Below, piece after piece: positions 42,847-52,162 of a stretch of DNA of 64,000 nucleotides (position 1 is the stretch's first letter; each line of letters starts with the position of its first letter). Made by a program: the position numbers and the translations under genes. This DNA comes from Sphingobium sp. SCG-1. GTDB taxonomy: Bacteria > Pseudomonadota > Alphaproteobacteria > Sphingomonadales > Sphingomonadaceae. The DNA lies in NCBI RefSeq assembly GCF_002953135.1, contig NZ_CP026372.1, positions 2,604,001 to 2,668,000 on the forward strand, read 5' to 3'. The notes under the pieces were generated by a model. The model made no database searches and was not told where the DNA came from. It saw only the letters and a program-made list of their open reading frames with translations.

Positions 42847-42890
42847 AAAAAAAGGCGGGCGATAACTGCACTTGCAGCTACCGCCCGCCT
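42847..42890 (-). terminator. Intrinsic terminator of the porin gene
   Basis: On the minus strand GGCGGGCG pairs with CGCCCGCC (arms 42882-42889 and 42854-42861), followed by a run of seven T (42853-42847), 13 nt after the porin stop. Confidence 0.88.
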
Positions 42891-42902
42891 TTCAGTTACA
42901 TA

Positions 42903-43739
42903 TTAGAAGGCGGCCGTGACAGAGAACACCACCGTTGCGTCGGCGATAGACCCCGTACCGTCCTGCCCCTTGCTGAAGCTGTCCTGTAGGTAAGCCGACT
43001 CGCTGCCCGAAATGTCGGTGTCCACGTAAGCCACACCCAGCGTGACCGGGCCGAGCGCATAGTCTGCACCGATGAGCCAGTCCCAATATTCACCCGTAGG
43101 TGCAACCGACGTCGCGAACGGGCCAAGGCCGGAATTGCCGTTCGAATAGCCCAAGTGGCCCTTCACGGTCAGGCCGGTGTTGGGAACGCCAGCAGATGCA
43201 TCACCCCAGATATAGAGGTTGTCGTTCTTGTCGCCTGGAACATCATACACGCCAGTCCCGGCCGACGTGCCATTCAGGAACCAGTTGCCCAGCGCTTCCT
43301 GCTTCGGCGCGTAAGCGACGCCCGCCAGCAGGTTCAACGGACCCGTGGTTCCGGAAAGCTTTACATAAGGTTCGATGAAGTCCGTGTTGTCGAAACCGCC
43401 CGGATACATATACCAGGTCGCGCCCACATCAAGTGAACCGCCGGCCAGCGGCAGCTTGTAGCCTGCTACGAGGTCCAATTCCATATTGGCGCCGCCGAAG
43501 GTACCCCACCCGGAAAGGTTGGAACCCCAGGTGCCGACATAAAGGCCGCTTTCATGAGATACCGTGAAGCCACCCTGCACGGCCAGTTGCTCATCCGACT
43601 GAGATACGCCGCGGAACCGGTAATCGGAGACGAGCGCCACGCTGCCAGTGACCGTGACCGGCGCAGGAGCTTCCTGTGCCAAGGCAGGTATGCTGCTGCA
43701 CGCGAGAGCGGCACCAGCGGCTAAATAGAAATTACGCAT
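42903..43739 (-). CDS. TorF-family putative outer-membrane porin
   Basis: 278 aa. Signal peptide 1-21 (ending ALAQ), then alternating beta-strands beginning VTVTGSVALVSDYRFRGVSQ, the hallmark of the TorF/TIGR02001 family, and a C-terminal aromatic residue (VFSVTAAF) for BAM insertion. Aromatic girdle residues are frequent. The ATG at 43739 has AAGGGGAT 6 nt upstream; an ATG 6 nt earlier is less well spaced. Substrate unknown. An OmpR-type regulator gene follows upstream on the same strand. Confidence 0.88.
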   Translation of the reverse strand: MRNFYLAAGAALACSSIPALAQEAPAPVTVTGSVALVSDYRFRGVSQSDEQLAVQGGFTVSHESGLYVGTWGSNLSGWGTFGGANMELDLVAGYKLPLAGGSLDVGATWYMYPGGFDNTDFIEPYVKLSGTTGPLNLLAGVAYAPKQEALGNWFLNGTSAGTGVYDVPGDKNDNLYIWGDASAGVPNTGLTVKGHLGYSNGNSGLGPFATSVAPTGEYWDWLIGADYALGPVTLGVAYVDTDISGSESAYLQDSFSKGQDGTGSIADATVVFSVTAAF

Positions 43740-44038
43740 GAACATCCCCTTTTGGAAAGAATGTTCCATCCTGCATCCCGCTGCCGCTATCTATACTTGC
43801 GAGGTCCGCAAGCTGGCGATCATTCGGGATGACTTGGCCTAAGCAGACCGAGAGGCGCTTGCCTGCCTAAAAGATCAATGCTTCGGCGCTTTCGTCAGAA
43901 TTGTAACGTGAACGCCACAGTTTGTTTCTGATACATTTCCACGACATGTCTAATGATTAAACAACACGTACTCATTGTTTCTGTGCGTTCAAGAGGAAGC
44001 CGAGGCAGATCAAAATCGAATCAGTACGTCGCCACAAG

Positions 44039-44746
44039 CTATTCCCGCGTGACTTCCGTGCTGAACATATACCCGGTGCCCCGGACTGTTACGATCGGCG
44101 CACGCATGTTCCCATGAGTGATCTTGCGACGAAGACGGCTAATCAAGACGTCGATGCTGCGTTCGGAGGCATCGCCCAATCTCGCCTTCGACAACTCGAT
44201 CAGTTTTTCACGTGCGATGACCCTTTGCGGATTTTCGAGAAAAGCCGTCAGCAGGTCGAATTCCGCACCTGTGAGTTCGACGACAGCGTTCGCCGGTGAC
44301 AGAAGCTGACGCCTTGGGAAGTGGACAGTCCATCCATCAAAATGGGCTTCGCGATAGCCGGCCGCATCCTGTCTGCGATCCATGCCACCTCTCCGCAGGA
44401 CTGCTCGTATCCGGGCAATCAGTTCCCGCGTGTCAAAGGGCTTGGCCAGATAATCGTCGGCTCCCACTTCCAGGCCAACGATGCGATCCACTTCCGTTCC
44501 CTTCGCGCTGAGGAAGATGATCGGCACATCTCTTTCCCGGCGTATTTCACGACACATGTCCAAGCCGTTTGTACCGGGAAGCATCACGTCAAGAACGATG
44601 ATGTCGACACCCCCCTCCTCAAGCGCGGCCCATGCTTCCGCCGCCGAGCCTGTGGGATTAGCGGAAAACCCATTTTGTTGGAGCGAACGCGTCAGCAACG
44701 TGCGGAGCGCGGGATCGTCCTCCACGATCAAGACATTGGTATTCAT
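44039..44746 (-). CDS. OmpR/PhoB-family response regulator
   Basis: 235 aa. The receiver domain has acidic pocket E9-D10-D11, phospho-acceptor D53 (VLDVMLPG) and K102 (LAKPFD). The C-terminal winged helix (about 140-232) includes LIELSKARLGDASERSIDVL and a VRGTGYMF wing. GGAG lies upstream of the ATG at 44746; a longer frame to 44803 is rejected. No partner histidine kinase is adjacent. It may control the porin 300 bp downstream, by position only. Confidence 0.92.
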   Translation of the reverse strand: MNTNVLIVEDDPALRTLLTRSLQQNGFSANPTGSAAEAWAALEEGGVDIIVLDVMLPGTNGLDMCREIRRERDVPIIFLSAKGTEVDRIVGLEVGADDYLAKPFDTRELIARIRAVLRRGGMDRRQDAAGYREAHFDGWTVHFPRRQLLSPANAVVELTGAEFDLLTAFLENPQRVIAREKLIELSKARLGDASERSIDVLISRLRRKITHGNMRAPIVTVRGTGYMFSTEVTRE

Positions 44747-44977
44747 GGAACTCCACAGGCAAGACAATGCGCTTTGAGACAAGCGGATCAAGAGCGCTTG
44801 CAACTCCGCGACTGACCTAATGCTGGTCTATGTCGCCTGGATTGTCTCTTCGTAACATTATGTTTCTGCCGGATATCAAACTCTCGATGAGAGTCTCAGC
44901 GTATTTCCGGCGCTCCATAATTAATATGGTGCCAACCATTTCGGTGTAAGGTTTACCAACCCTAATTGGAACGCGCC

Positions 44978-45286
44978 ATGTCTAGATCTGATGCCCTAGC
45001 GTTAAAGCCCAAGACGTTCATAGAGCGTGCCCCTCGGCAGAACCTGAGCTGCACGGCAGAAATCTCCGGTCCCACCGTGCCGACATTTCAAAGCAGGGTA
45101 CGCAACATTTCCAGTTCCGGTATGCTGATCGACCATTACGGCCATGTCAGCGTCGGCGATGTGGTTATATCAAAGCTGCCTGGCGCTGACGATATGGTGG
45201 GCACAATTGTGCGAGTACGCGACGGCACCGCCGGGGTAAGATTTCTGTCGGCGTTTGACGTCAACGGCTACCGCAGCAGCCTTTGA
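44978..45286 (+). CDS. PilZ-domain protein with degenerate c-di-GMP motif
   Basis: 102 aa single-domain protein. The PilZ beta-barrel is recognisable by NISSSGMLID (the D/N-x-S-x-x-G motif, position about 47) and VRVRDGTAGVRFL. The N-terminal R-x-x-x-R arm reads ERAPRQ, with only two residues between the arginines, so nucleotide binding is doubtful. Start taken at ATG 44978 (GGAA upstream), with TTG 44966 possible. Convergent with the MCP-Cache gene. Confidence 0.8.
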   Translation: MSRSDALALKPKTFIERAPRQNLSCTAEISGPTVPTFQSRVRNISSSGMLIDHYGHVSVGDVVISKLPGADDMVGTIVRVRDGTAGVRFLSAFDVNGYRSSL

Positions 45287-45299
45287 AACGCGTTCGGCC

Positions 45300-46343
45300 T
45301 CAGTCGTTAGCGACATTGGCGTACAGCGAGCCGGTGCTTTCGATGCAGCCATACCAACCAAGGCCCGCATAGGTTTCGTAGCCCGGTGTCAACGCGAATG
45401 ATACCAACCGCCGGCCATCTGTATAGAACCCCTGCTTCTGGCCATCTGGCTTCAAATTGAACGTTTCCGTCAGAACACCCCGCTTGTCAGACGATGCTAT
45501 GACTCGGAGGCCCGCGTCGAGCAGCATGACCCGGCTTCCGGTCTTCTCATCATCGCTGAGTGCGATGTTGCTGATAACTGCCTGCGCCTGCGGCTCCCAG
45601 TCGAAGAATATGCCCAATACACCCACCGGCTCGCCTATGGTATCACCGTCACGGCGGATCGCAGTGGAATAGGCCGCGACCGCAGCATCCTCCAAGAGCG
45701 GGTTGCGGCTGATGTTGCAGACCGCAAAGTCGTCGCCACTCTGCGTCTTCAACGCCTTCTGGAACCACTCGGCGCTAGACACGTCTGTTCCACAGAGGCC
45801 CGGGTAGCGATCTCCACGGCCATTGGCGACAATACGCCCTTTCAAATCAACGATCCACAGGTCAAGATAGACCGTATAGGAGCGAAGGATCGTCGCGAGC
45901 CGATTGCTGGCATGGGCCAGCACGTTGCTGCCATCTTGGCTACAGACTGCATCTACTACCGCGCTGTCAGTCGCCCACCAACGAACGTCGCAAGAACGCT
46001 CGTATAAATTGCGGTCCATGATCTCCACGACGTTCCGCGCGAGATCCGAAAATCTTGCACCCCGGAAGTCGAGCATCATCCTTTCTCCCGCCGTTTCTAT
46101 TCGCGCCATGTTCGATCCTATGGCGCTTCGTAACTCTGTCGACAATAAAGCGACTTCCTTAGCAAATTCAGACATCTCCTGCGCCACGACGGCAAATGCC
46201 GATCCCTGAATGCCCGCCCGCGTGGCTTCTATTCGAGCGTTAAGAGACAGGGTGTTGGTGCGCCTAGTCAGATCGTCAATTACGCCAATCTTCTCTTCGG
46301 TAACGCGATGTACTTCAAAGGCCAGCTTCAGAATATCTTGCAA
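45300..46343 (-). CDS. Soluble MCP-fragment + Cache-like sensor protein
   Basis: 347 aa without a membrane segment. Residues about 10-85 form a short methyl-accepting coiled-coil tip (RTNTLSLNARIEATRAG, then GFAVVA-like GSAFAVVAQEMSEFA), followed by a C-terminal Cache/PAS-like sensor region (about 120-340: DLWIVDLKGRIVANGRGDRY, VGVLGIFFDW). The usual chemoreceptor order is sensor first, signalling last; here it is reversed. Start is TTG at 46343 with AAAGGG 7 nt before (TTG 46349 also possible); an in-frame TGA lies just upstream, so no N-terminal part is missing from this frame. Partner proteins unknown. Confidence 0.78.
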   Translation of the reverse strand: MQDILKLAFEVHRVTEEKIGVIDDLTRRTNTLSLNARIEATRAGIQGSAFAVVAQEMSEFAKEVALLSTELRSAIGSNMARIETAGERMMLDFRGARFSDLARNVVEIMDRNLYERSCDVRWWATDSAVVDAVCSQDGSNVLAHASNRLATILRSYTVYLDLWIVDLKGRIVANGRGDRYPGLCGTDVSSAEWFQKALKTQSGDDFAVCNISRNPLLEDAAVAAYSTAIRRDGDTIGEPVGVLGIFFDWEPQAQAVISNIALSDDEKTGSRVMLLDAGLRVIASSDKRGVLTETFNLKPDGQKQGFYTDGRRLVSFALTPGYETYAGLGWYGCIESTGSLYANVAND

Positions 46344-46455
46344 CTGCAAGCCCTTTCAATAGGCAAATGCCACATGCGAGCATTCTGCCTCAGAATAGGT
46401 CTCGCCCTCTTCAACTGAGCATTACGTATAAGAGACAACTCATCAACTTAATTTA

Positions 46456-46485
46456 GAACGGTTGCAACATTTGCAACCCACGTTC
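46456..46485. repeat. Long inverted repeat in AT-rich gap
   Basis: GGTTGCAA-CAT-TTGCAACC (46460-46478) is a perfect 8-bp inverted repeat, extended by outer GAACG/CGTTC arms with a 2-nt bulge. It lies between the 61-aa gene and the MCP-Cache gene and is compatible with an operator or an RNA hairpin. No T-run typical of a terminator. Confidence 0.55.
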
Positions 46486-46557
46486 TTACTAATTATCTTA
46501 GAAAAGGACATTCGTTATATATAACAAAAGGATAGCTCAAATTCGCAATTGCATGAT

Positions 46558-46743
46558 TTACAATTTTGACTTAATCTTTGACTTGGAAAAAATGTCATAC
46601 CAGGCAAATCCTTTTCTTCCGCCGGCCAATGCAGTTGTCTCCGCATGTCTTTCGCGCCTCATTCGTTGAACGACTGAAATAAGATTGGTAATACTCGTCA
46701 GCACGGCAGCGAAACCCATAAGCGTGGGTCCATCGATATCCAT
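46558..46743 (-). CDS. 61-aa putative single-span membrane protein
   Basis: Begins MDIDGPTLMGFAAVLTSI, with a hydrophobic helix to about residue 23, then a basic segment (VQRMRRERHAE) and a Lys-rich tail. GGGAG lies 10 nt before the ATG. AT-richer than its neighbours. Between the HWE kinase and MCP-Cache genes on the same strand. No family recognised. Confidence 0.42.
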   Translation of the reverse strand: MDIDGPTLMGFAAVLTSITNLISVVQRMRRERHAETTALAGGRKGFAWYDIFSKSKIKSKL

Positions 46744-46853
46744 TTTCCTGCGACTCCCTAACCGTTTTATGCTGACATTGTTCACTTTTTGTTCTTTGTA
46801 GGAAAGAGCAAAAATTAAGCCCGGTGCAATATAAACGGTTGAGTGACGAACAT

Positions 46854-48437
46854 TCAGGCTGCGGAGGTGGGAGAACCTTTCCCCACCGAAAGCATAGGAA
46901 GCGCTATCGTACAACGCACAACTCCGGCGTCGATCTCATATGACGTCGTTGCGCCAAGCTCATAAGGCAGAGCACGTTCGATCAGCTCCCGGCCATATCC
47001 CCCAGAAGTCGAAGACGCATCGTAGGCCGTGTCGACCCCGCTTTCCAGCCATTCCACGCTCAAGAGTGTTTCTCCCTCCCTGTCCGTGTCCTGCACGTCC
47101 CATCTGACCAACAAGTGGCCCTGATCCTTCAGTGCCCCGTATTTAGTTGCGTTAGTTGCAAGTTCATGGAGAGCCAGGGCGAAGGTCTGCACCATATCAG
47201 GAGACAGATACACATCCGCTTCCCCTTCAAGAGTCACCTTTTCGGCAAACTCGTCTTCATCCAGCAAGGCCCCGTGGGCAGAAAGCTCGGAAAGCAGCAA
47301 CTCACGAAAAGTCACGCCCCCTCCCCGTTCTATCTGTGCCGTGAATGCCTGCACGCGGGCCAACGCGCTGAGCCGGTGCCCCAAATCTATGGCGAAGTCC
47401 TCCATCGAGGCGGAACGCATGAGCGTTTTACGCGCGATGGAATCTATGAGGCCAATCAAGTTGCGGGAACGGTGCTGTAACTCGCTCAGCACAAGTTGTT
47501 GTCTTTGCGTCACCGATCGCTGCTCCGTTATGTCGTACATTGCGCCGATCATCCGTTCGGCTTCCCCGACTGCATCAAAGAAGAAGCGGCCAAAAGCTGA
47601 CGCCCAGACGATGCGTCCATTTGGATGCTGAAAGCGCAACTCGTGAATATAGGGGACTCCACTCTCACGCGCCTCATTGAGTTTTGCCAATGCCGAAAGT
47701 CGATCCTCTGGATGAACGCGATCGGCCCATTTCTCTAAACCAGGTTCGACTTCACCGACTTCATAACCCGCCATCCGGTAATGCTCGTCCGACCAGATCA
47801 CTTTCCCCGTCTTCACATTCCAGTCCCAGATGGCGAGGCCAGCGACATCCAGGGCAAGCCTCAGCCTTTCTTCGCTTTGTTCGAGTATTCTCGTCAGCTT
47901 GAGAGGAGGATCAGCGATTTCAGCAGCCTCACGCTCCCTGTCTGTGGCGAATTGGGCTGGATCAGTCCTCAAGCTCGTGACGCGAACCTGGACCCACGAA
48001 ACCCTGAGCTTGTCGTCAGTTACCGGGGTTAGCTCCAGGTCGAAGATATGAGGGGGTCGGATGGTATGATCGGCTGTCGGCCATAAGAAGTTTCGGACTA
48101 TCCCCGGCTTTCCGTCGAACGCCTCGTCAAACTGGTACGAAGCTTCTTCAGATTCCGGAAATGCTTCAGCAAATGGCTTACCGAATGCGTTGGGATGACG
48201 GGCATCAAGCAATTGTGCGAAAGCGCCATTATAGATGACAATCCGCTGCGGTCCGCAAAGTATGAAGCCGGGCACCCGGCTGTTGAGCAGAACTTCTGTC
48301 AGATGCTGCAACCTTGTCGGCCAGCGCCGTGGTTCTCCCAGCGCACTTTTACTCCACCCGCCGCGACGCAACAAGCTTACCACTTCTCGCCGCGCGAGTT
48401 GAAATTCGTTGGAACTATCTGCGCTTAAGATTCTCAT
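46854..48437 (-). CDS. HWE-family sensor histidine kinase with PAS domains
   Basis: 527 aa soluble kinase. N-terminal PAS-like region (about 40-160), a second PAS/PAC (about 190-305: LAIWDWNVKTGKVIWSDEHY), then the HWE/HisKA_2 helix with H322 in ELQHRSRNL and an HATPase region (ALHELATNATKYGAL at about 400). HWE kinases are common in Alphaproteobacteria in light, stress and general-stress (PhyR) pathways. Cys61 near IVIYN is not in a LOV motif. No response regulator is adjacent. Confidence 0.9.
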   Translation of the reverse strand: MRILSADSSNEFQLARREVVSLLRRGGWSKSALGEPRRWPTRLQHLTEVLLNSRVPGFILCGPQRIVIYNGAFAQLLDARHPNAFGKPFAEAFPESEEASYQFDEAFDGKPGIVRNFLWPTADHTIRPPHIFDLELTPVTDDKLRVSWVQVRVTSLRTDPAQFATDREREAAEIADPPLKLTRILEQSEERLRLALDVAGLAIWDWNVKTGKVIWSDEHYRMAGYEVGEVEPGLEKWADRVHPEDRLSALAKLNEARESGVPYIHELRFQHPNGRIVWASAFGRFFFDAVGEAERMIGAMYDITEQRSVTQRQQLVLSELQHRSRNLIGLIDSIARKTLMRSASMEDFAIDLGHRLSALARVQAFTAQIERGGGVTFRELLLSELSAHGALLDEDEFAEKVTLEGEADVYLSPDMVQTFALALHELATNATKYGALKDQGHLLVRWDVQDTDREGETLLSVEWLESGVDTAYDASSTSGGYGRELIERALPYELGATTSYEIDAGVVRCTIALPMLSVGKGSPTSAA

Positions 48438-48710
48438 TCAAGCCATTATAACTAAGAAGAAGTTCACAATTATAAAAGAAAGGAATGTTAATTTTTTGCG
48501 CGCTTGTAAATTCATCGATGGACGTAGCGGGTGGAAAAATCGGACACTTCGGGTACTCCAAATGGTTCTGCGGTTTTAATATCAGTGTTGTTTTGTACGC
48601 CACCCCGATTACAGCGGATATGCTGGACATTCTGCTGTGGAAATAACCAGTTTAGATTATATTTGTCGCATTCTTGGCCAAGGGCGATTGGCATGTGAAA
48701 GGCATAACGA

Positions 48711-50354
48711 TCATTGCGCGTCCTTAGCAGCCCGCTCCGCCAGCATCGCATGGATCTGGGCGACGACGGCCGCACCCTCGCCCACTGCCGCCGCAACCCG
48801 TTTGGTTGAACCGGCGCGCACATCGCCGATCGCAAACACACCGGCAGTGCTTGTTTCGAGCGGCAGCGATCCACGGCCGGTAATGACGAACCCCTTCCCA
48901 TCCGTTTCAATGCAATCCTGCGCCCAGCCGGCATTGGGATCGGCCCCAATGAACAGAAACAGGTGACGCAGCGTGCAACGATGTGTTGTGCCGTCTTTTA
49001 GGTCGCGAAAGATTGCGCCCGTGAGGCCGCCCGTTCTATCCCCTTCAAGCTCTACAATCTCTGATCCCACATGAATTTCTACATTGGGGAGCGCATCGAT
49101 GCGGTCGATCAGGTAGCGTGACATCGTTTCCGAAAGCTCTCGCCGAACTACAAGATGCAGGCGTTTGACCTGCGGCGCAAGGAACACCACGGCTTGCCCC
49201 GCTGAATTGCCACCGCCGACAAGGGCGACCTCCTCCCCCGCACACAGTCGCGCTTCGACCGCAGAGACCCAATAAGAGACGCCTGCCCCTTCGAACGTCG
49301 AAAGGTTTGGTACGTGCGGCCTTCGATATCGAGCGCCTGATGCGATCACCACGACGCGCGCCTGCATACGGCGATCCCCGGCGCAAAAGACCGTAAGTTT
49401 GTCGCTCTCGCATTCAAGCCGCTCGACGGCGACAGGAATGGCAATTTCCGCCCCGAACTTCAGCGCCTGATTGAAAGCGCGGCCGGCGAGCGCCTGACCA
49501 GATATCCCTGTTGGAAAGCCAAGATAATTCTCGATCCGGGCCGATGCGCCCGCCTGCCCGCCCATCACGCGCGCATCGAGGACGATCACTGACAGCCCCT
49601 CGGACGCTGCATAGACGGCGGTGGCGAGACCTGCCGGGCCAGCGCCGACAACTGCAACGTCGTAAATTCGGTCGGGATCGATCGAAGGGACAATGCCAAG
49701 ACATGCGGCCAGTTCCTCATCAGTGGGTCGCTTGAGTACAGGTCCGGCCGGACACACCACCAGTGGTAATTCCTCCGGCAGCACACCCATGCGCTCCACG
49801 AGTGCCCGGCCTTCTTCATCGACATCCACATCGAGTACGAGGTTTGGCAGACCTCCGCGGTTGAGGAACGCCTGAAGGCGCAAGATATCGGGGCTGTCTG
49901 GAACACCGATCAGGATAGTTCCAGCACCGCCCTCTTCGATCAAGCTGACGCGCCGAAGGATCAGCGCCCGCATCACGATTTCCCCGACGTCGGCTGATCC
50001 AACCATCAACGCGCGCAAATGCGGAGGATCGAACGGCAGGGCAAGGCAGCCATCAGGTCCGGCACGCCCCGCGGCGATGGACGGTCGTCCTGCCAACTGG
50101 TTCACTTCGCCACTGAATTGTCCGGCGTGATGGGTCGTGATCGGCGCTTCCCCGCTCAGACCATCGCGACGCACGACTTCGATCGAACCTTCCAGCACCA
50201 GCCAGGCAGGAACATCCTCTGCGCCCACCGCATAAAGCGTGTCGCCAGCCACAAAGCGGGTTTCCGGCCCGCTAGCGAAGCGACGCGCCGTCTCTACCTG
50301 CGCTGGTGACAATGTGGGAAATCGCTGATGCTCGCGCGTGTCGATGGTGCTCAT
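48711..50354 (-). CDS. cNMP-binding/FAD pyridine-nucleotide oxidoreductase (TrxR-like, no CxxC)
   Basis: 547 aa. N-terminal cyclic-nucleotide-binding-like domain (about 20-130), a short thioredoxin/glutaredoxin-fold segment (about 145-215), then a thioredoxin-reductase-like module: FAD motif VVGAGPAGLA (235-244), GGQAGASARIENYLGF, NAD(P)H motif VGGGNSAGQA (379-388) and C-terminal FAIGDVRAG. Where TrxR has SYCATCD, this protein has SYWVSAVEARLC (360-371), so the redox disulphide is absent and a diaphorase- or sensor-type activity is more likely. Probably cytoplasmic. Confidence 0.9.
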   Translation of the reverse strand: MSTIDTREHQRFPTLSPAQVETARRFASGPETRFVAGDTLYAVGAEDVPAWLVLEGSIEVVRRDGLSGEAPITTHHAGQFSGEVNQLAGRPSIAAGRAGPDGCLALPFDPPHLRALMVGSADVGEIVMRALILRRVSLIEEGGAGTILIGVPDSPDILRLQAFLNRGGLPNLVLDVDVDEEGRALVERMGVLPEELPLVVCPAGPVLKRPTDEELAACLGIVPSIDPDRIYDVAVVGAGPAGLATAVYAASEGLSVIVLDARVMGGQAGASARIENYLGFPTGISGQALAGRAFNQALKFGAEIAIPVAVERLECESDKLTVFCAGDRRMQARVVVIASGARYRRPHVPNLSTFEGAGVSYWVSAVEARLCAGEEVALVGGGNSAGQAVVFLAPQVKRLHLVVRRELSETMSRYLIDRIDALPNVEIHVGSEIVELEGDRTGGLTGAIFRDLKDGTTHRCTLRHLFLFIGADPNAGWAQDCIETDGKGFVITGRGSLPLETSTAGVFAIGDVRAGSTKRVAAAVGEGAAVVAQIHAMLAERAAKDAQ

Positions 50355-50519
50355 GATGCCCTCCGTCCGATGTCAGGCGCGCCGCACCCGCCGTATCGTG
50401 ACATTGCTTCATGACAACGGCGAGCGCTTAGATCAACTGCGGCAAACTTACTCTCGGTAGCGCCTTGTAAAACCGTCATCGCCTACCCCATCTGTCAACA
50501 GCCCTGAATGGAGTGGAAC

Positions 50520-51647
50520 ATGACGCTCACCGGACGTGAAATGCGCTCTACCATAGATGCCGACGGCGTTCTCACCCTGACCCTGGAGGAGATGACGATC
50601 GGCGATCCGGGGGATGACGAAATTATCGTGCGGGTCGAAGCGGCTCCGATCAATCCTAGCGATCTGGGCCTGATGTTCGGGCCTGCGGACATATCCTCAG
50701 TGACTCTTCCCGTCACTTCGGCAGGTCCAGCCATCAAGATGAGCGTGCCTCGAGAACGGCTGGCGGCGATTCGCGGACGAATCGGCCAATCCCTGCCGAT
50801 TGGCAATGAGGGCGCTGGAACAGTCGTTGCTACGGGCCGGAATGCTAGGGAACTTGAGGGCAAGCGAGTTGGCATGGTGGGCGGGAGTATTTACGCCGAC
50901 TATCGAAGGATAGCCGCCAAGGAAGTTATTGTCTTGCCAGAGGGTGCAACGGCAGCGGACGGCGCATCGATGTTCGTCAATCCATTGACCGCGTTGGGCT
51001 TCGTCGAGACGGCACGAAGCGAGGGACACACTGCCATCGTCCACACGGCCGCCGCATCGAATCTTGGACAGATGCTACAGAAAATCTGCCTAGCGGATGG
51101 CATTCCACTTATAGACATCGTCCGTAGCGAAACGCAGAAGCAAATCCTGCGGGACATCGGCGCGACCCATGTCATCAACAGCAAAGACGATGATTTTCGC
51201 CTGCAACTCGTTCAGGCGCTGAAGGAAACCGGCGCAACGATCGCCTTTGACGCCATCGGCGGGGGAACGTTAGGGAGCGATATCCTCTCGTCGATGGAAC
51301 GCGCTGCCGTCAGCACCATGACCGAATATAGCCGCTATGGCTCTGATAAGTCCAAGCAGCTTTACATCTATGGCGCGCTCGACCCCGCGCCTGCTGTATT
51401 CAATCGCCTGGCGTTCGGATTTCAATGGAACGCCGGCGGGTGGCTTCTTTTTCCCTACCTGCGCAGGGCGGGCGAGCAAGTGGCAACGCGGTTGCGCAAG
51501 CGTGTCATCGACGAACTCACTACGACCTTCGCCAGCAAATATACGCGGGTCATCGGCCTTGCCGAGGCTTTGCAGCCCGATGTCCTGCGTGCGTATGAGC
51601 GAAAGGCGACGGGTGAGAAATTCCTGATTGATCCGACACTTAGCTGA
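50520..51647 (+). CDS. Zinc-less MDR-family alcohol dehydrogenase/quinone reductase
   Basis: 375 aa medium-chain dehydrogenase/reductase. GroES-like N-terminal domain with APINPSDLGLMFG and GNEGAGTVVATG, and a Rossmann domain with HTAAASNLGQMLQKI and FDAIGGGTLGSD. Structural-zinc Cys residues are absent. Related to enoyl reductases and NADPH:quinone reductases; substrate unknown. ATG 50520 is preceded by GGAGTGGA; a start four codons earlier (50508) is possible. Divergent from the cNMP/FAD oxidoreductase gene. Confidence 0.85.
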   Translation: MTLTGREMRSTIDADGVLTLTLEEMTIGDPGDDEIIVRVEAAPINPSDLGLMFGPADISSVTLPVTSAGPAIKMSVPRERLAAIRGRIGQSLPIGNEGAGTVVATGRNARELEGKRVGMVGGSIYADYRRIAAKEVIVLPEGATAADGASMFVNPLTALGFVETARSEGHTAIVHTAAASNLGQMLQKICLADGIPLIDIVRSETQKQILRDIGATHVINSKDDDFRLQLVQALKETGATIAFDAIGGGTLGSDILSSMERAAVSTMTEYSRYGSDKSKQLYIYGALDPAPAVFNRLAFGFQWNAGGWLLFPYLRRAGEQVATRLRKRVIDELTTTFASKYTRVIGLAEALQPDVLRAYERKATGEKFLIDPTLS

Positions 51648-51688
51648 CGGCTGACGCGCACAGGCGAACGGCGCATCGCCCTTCCTGG

Positions 51689-51844
51689 TCACACTGCCTT
51701 TAGTTTCCTGATCCTGATCTCGTCCAGAACGGCTTGCTCCAGGCACGTCAGCGGCTTTCCCTGCCGGATAGCGCGAGCAATTCGAAGAAGAGCGCCATCC
51801 GTCATTATCGCCACGTCTGCGGCCGCCTTCAGGTGATCTTCCAT
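51689..51844 (-). CDS. 51-aa small helical protein
   Basis: ATG at 51844 with GGGGG 6 nt upstream. Begins MEDHLKAAADVAIMTDGALL, continues RIARAIRQGKPLTCLEQA and ends with a basic helix (RIRKLKAV). Soluble, charged, no recognised family. It fills the otherwise empty gap between the MDR gene (convergent) and the next small gene (divergent). Confidence 0.5.
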   Translation of the reverse strand: MEDHLKAAADVAIMTDGALLRIARAIRQGKPLTCLEQAVLDEIRIRKLKAV

Positions 51845-51982
51845 ACTGCCCCCGGGCACTTTGTAGTCGAGTAAGTCTATAAGCTGTGGGAGCGCGCGCT
51901 ACAAACCTAGGTCAGTATTACCTTCGATCAAAAGCCGTGGCACTTTTTTGTGCACGGTCCGTTGAGCGGGCAGGAGAATGGG

Positions 51983-52162
51983 ATGCCTGAGCGAATAGTA
52001 TCGATTGGCTTACTGACCGAAAGCGATCTTCGGCGATTGGGCAACAGCTTTACTCGGCATTACCCAATCATTGATGATGACCAGTTCGATGAACTGTTGG
52101 CAAAGCTGGATCGATTGCCTGCTACGGAAGGTCCCCACGCCAGTAAAGCGCCCGGCAAGTAG
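51983..52162 (+). CDS. 59-aa small protein, sphingomonad-type
   Basis: ATG with CAGGAG 8 nt upstream. Product contains LTESDLRRLGNSFTRHYPI followed by DDDQFDELLAKLDRL, a short helical protein with acidic centre. Similar small proteins are, from memory, frequent in sphingomonads, but no function is known. 118 nt before the hybrid kinase gene. Confidence 0.62.
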   Translation: MPERIVSIGLLTESDLRRLGNSFTRHYPIIDDDQFDELLAKLDRLPATEGPHASKAPGK

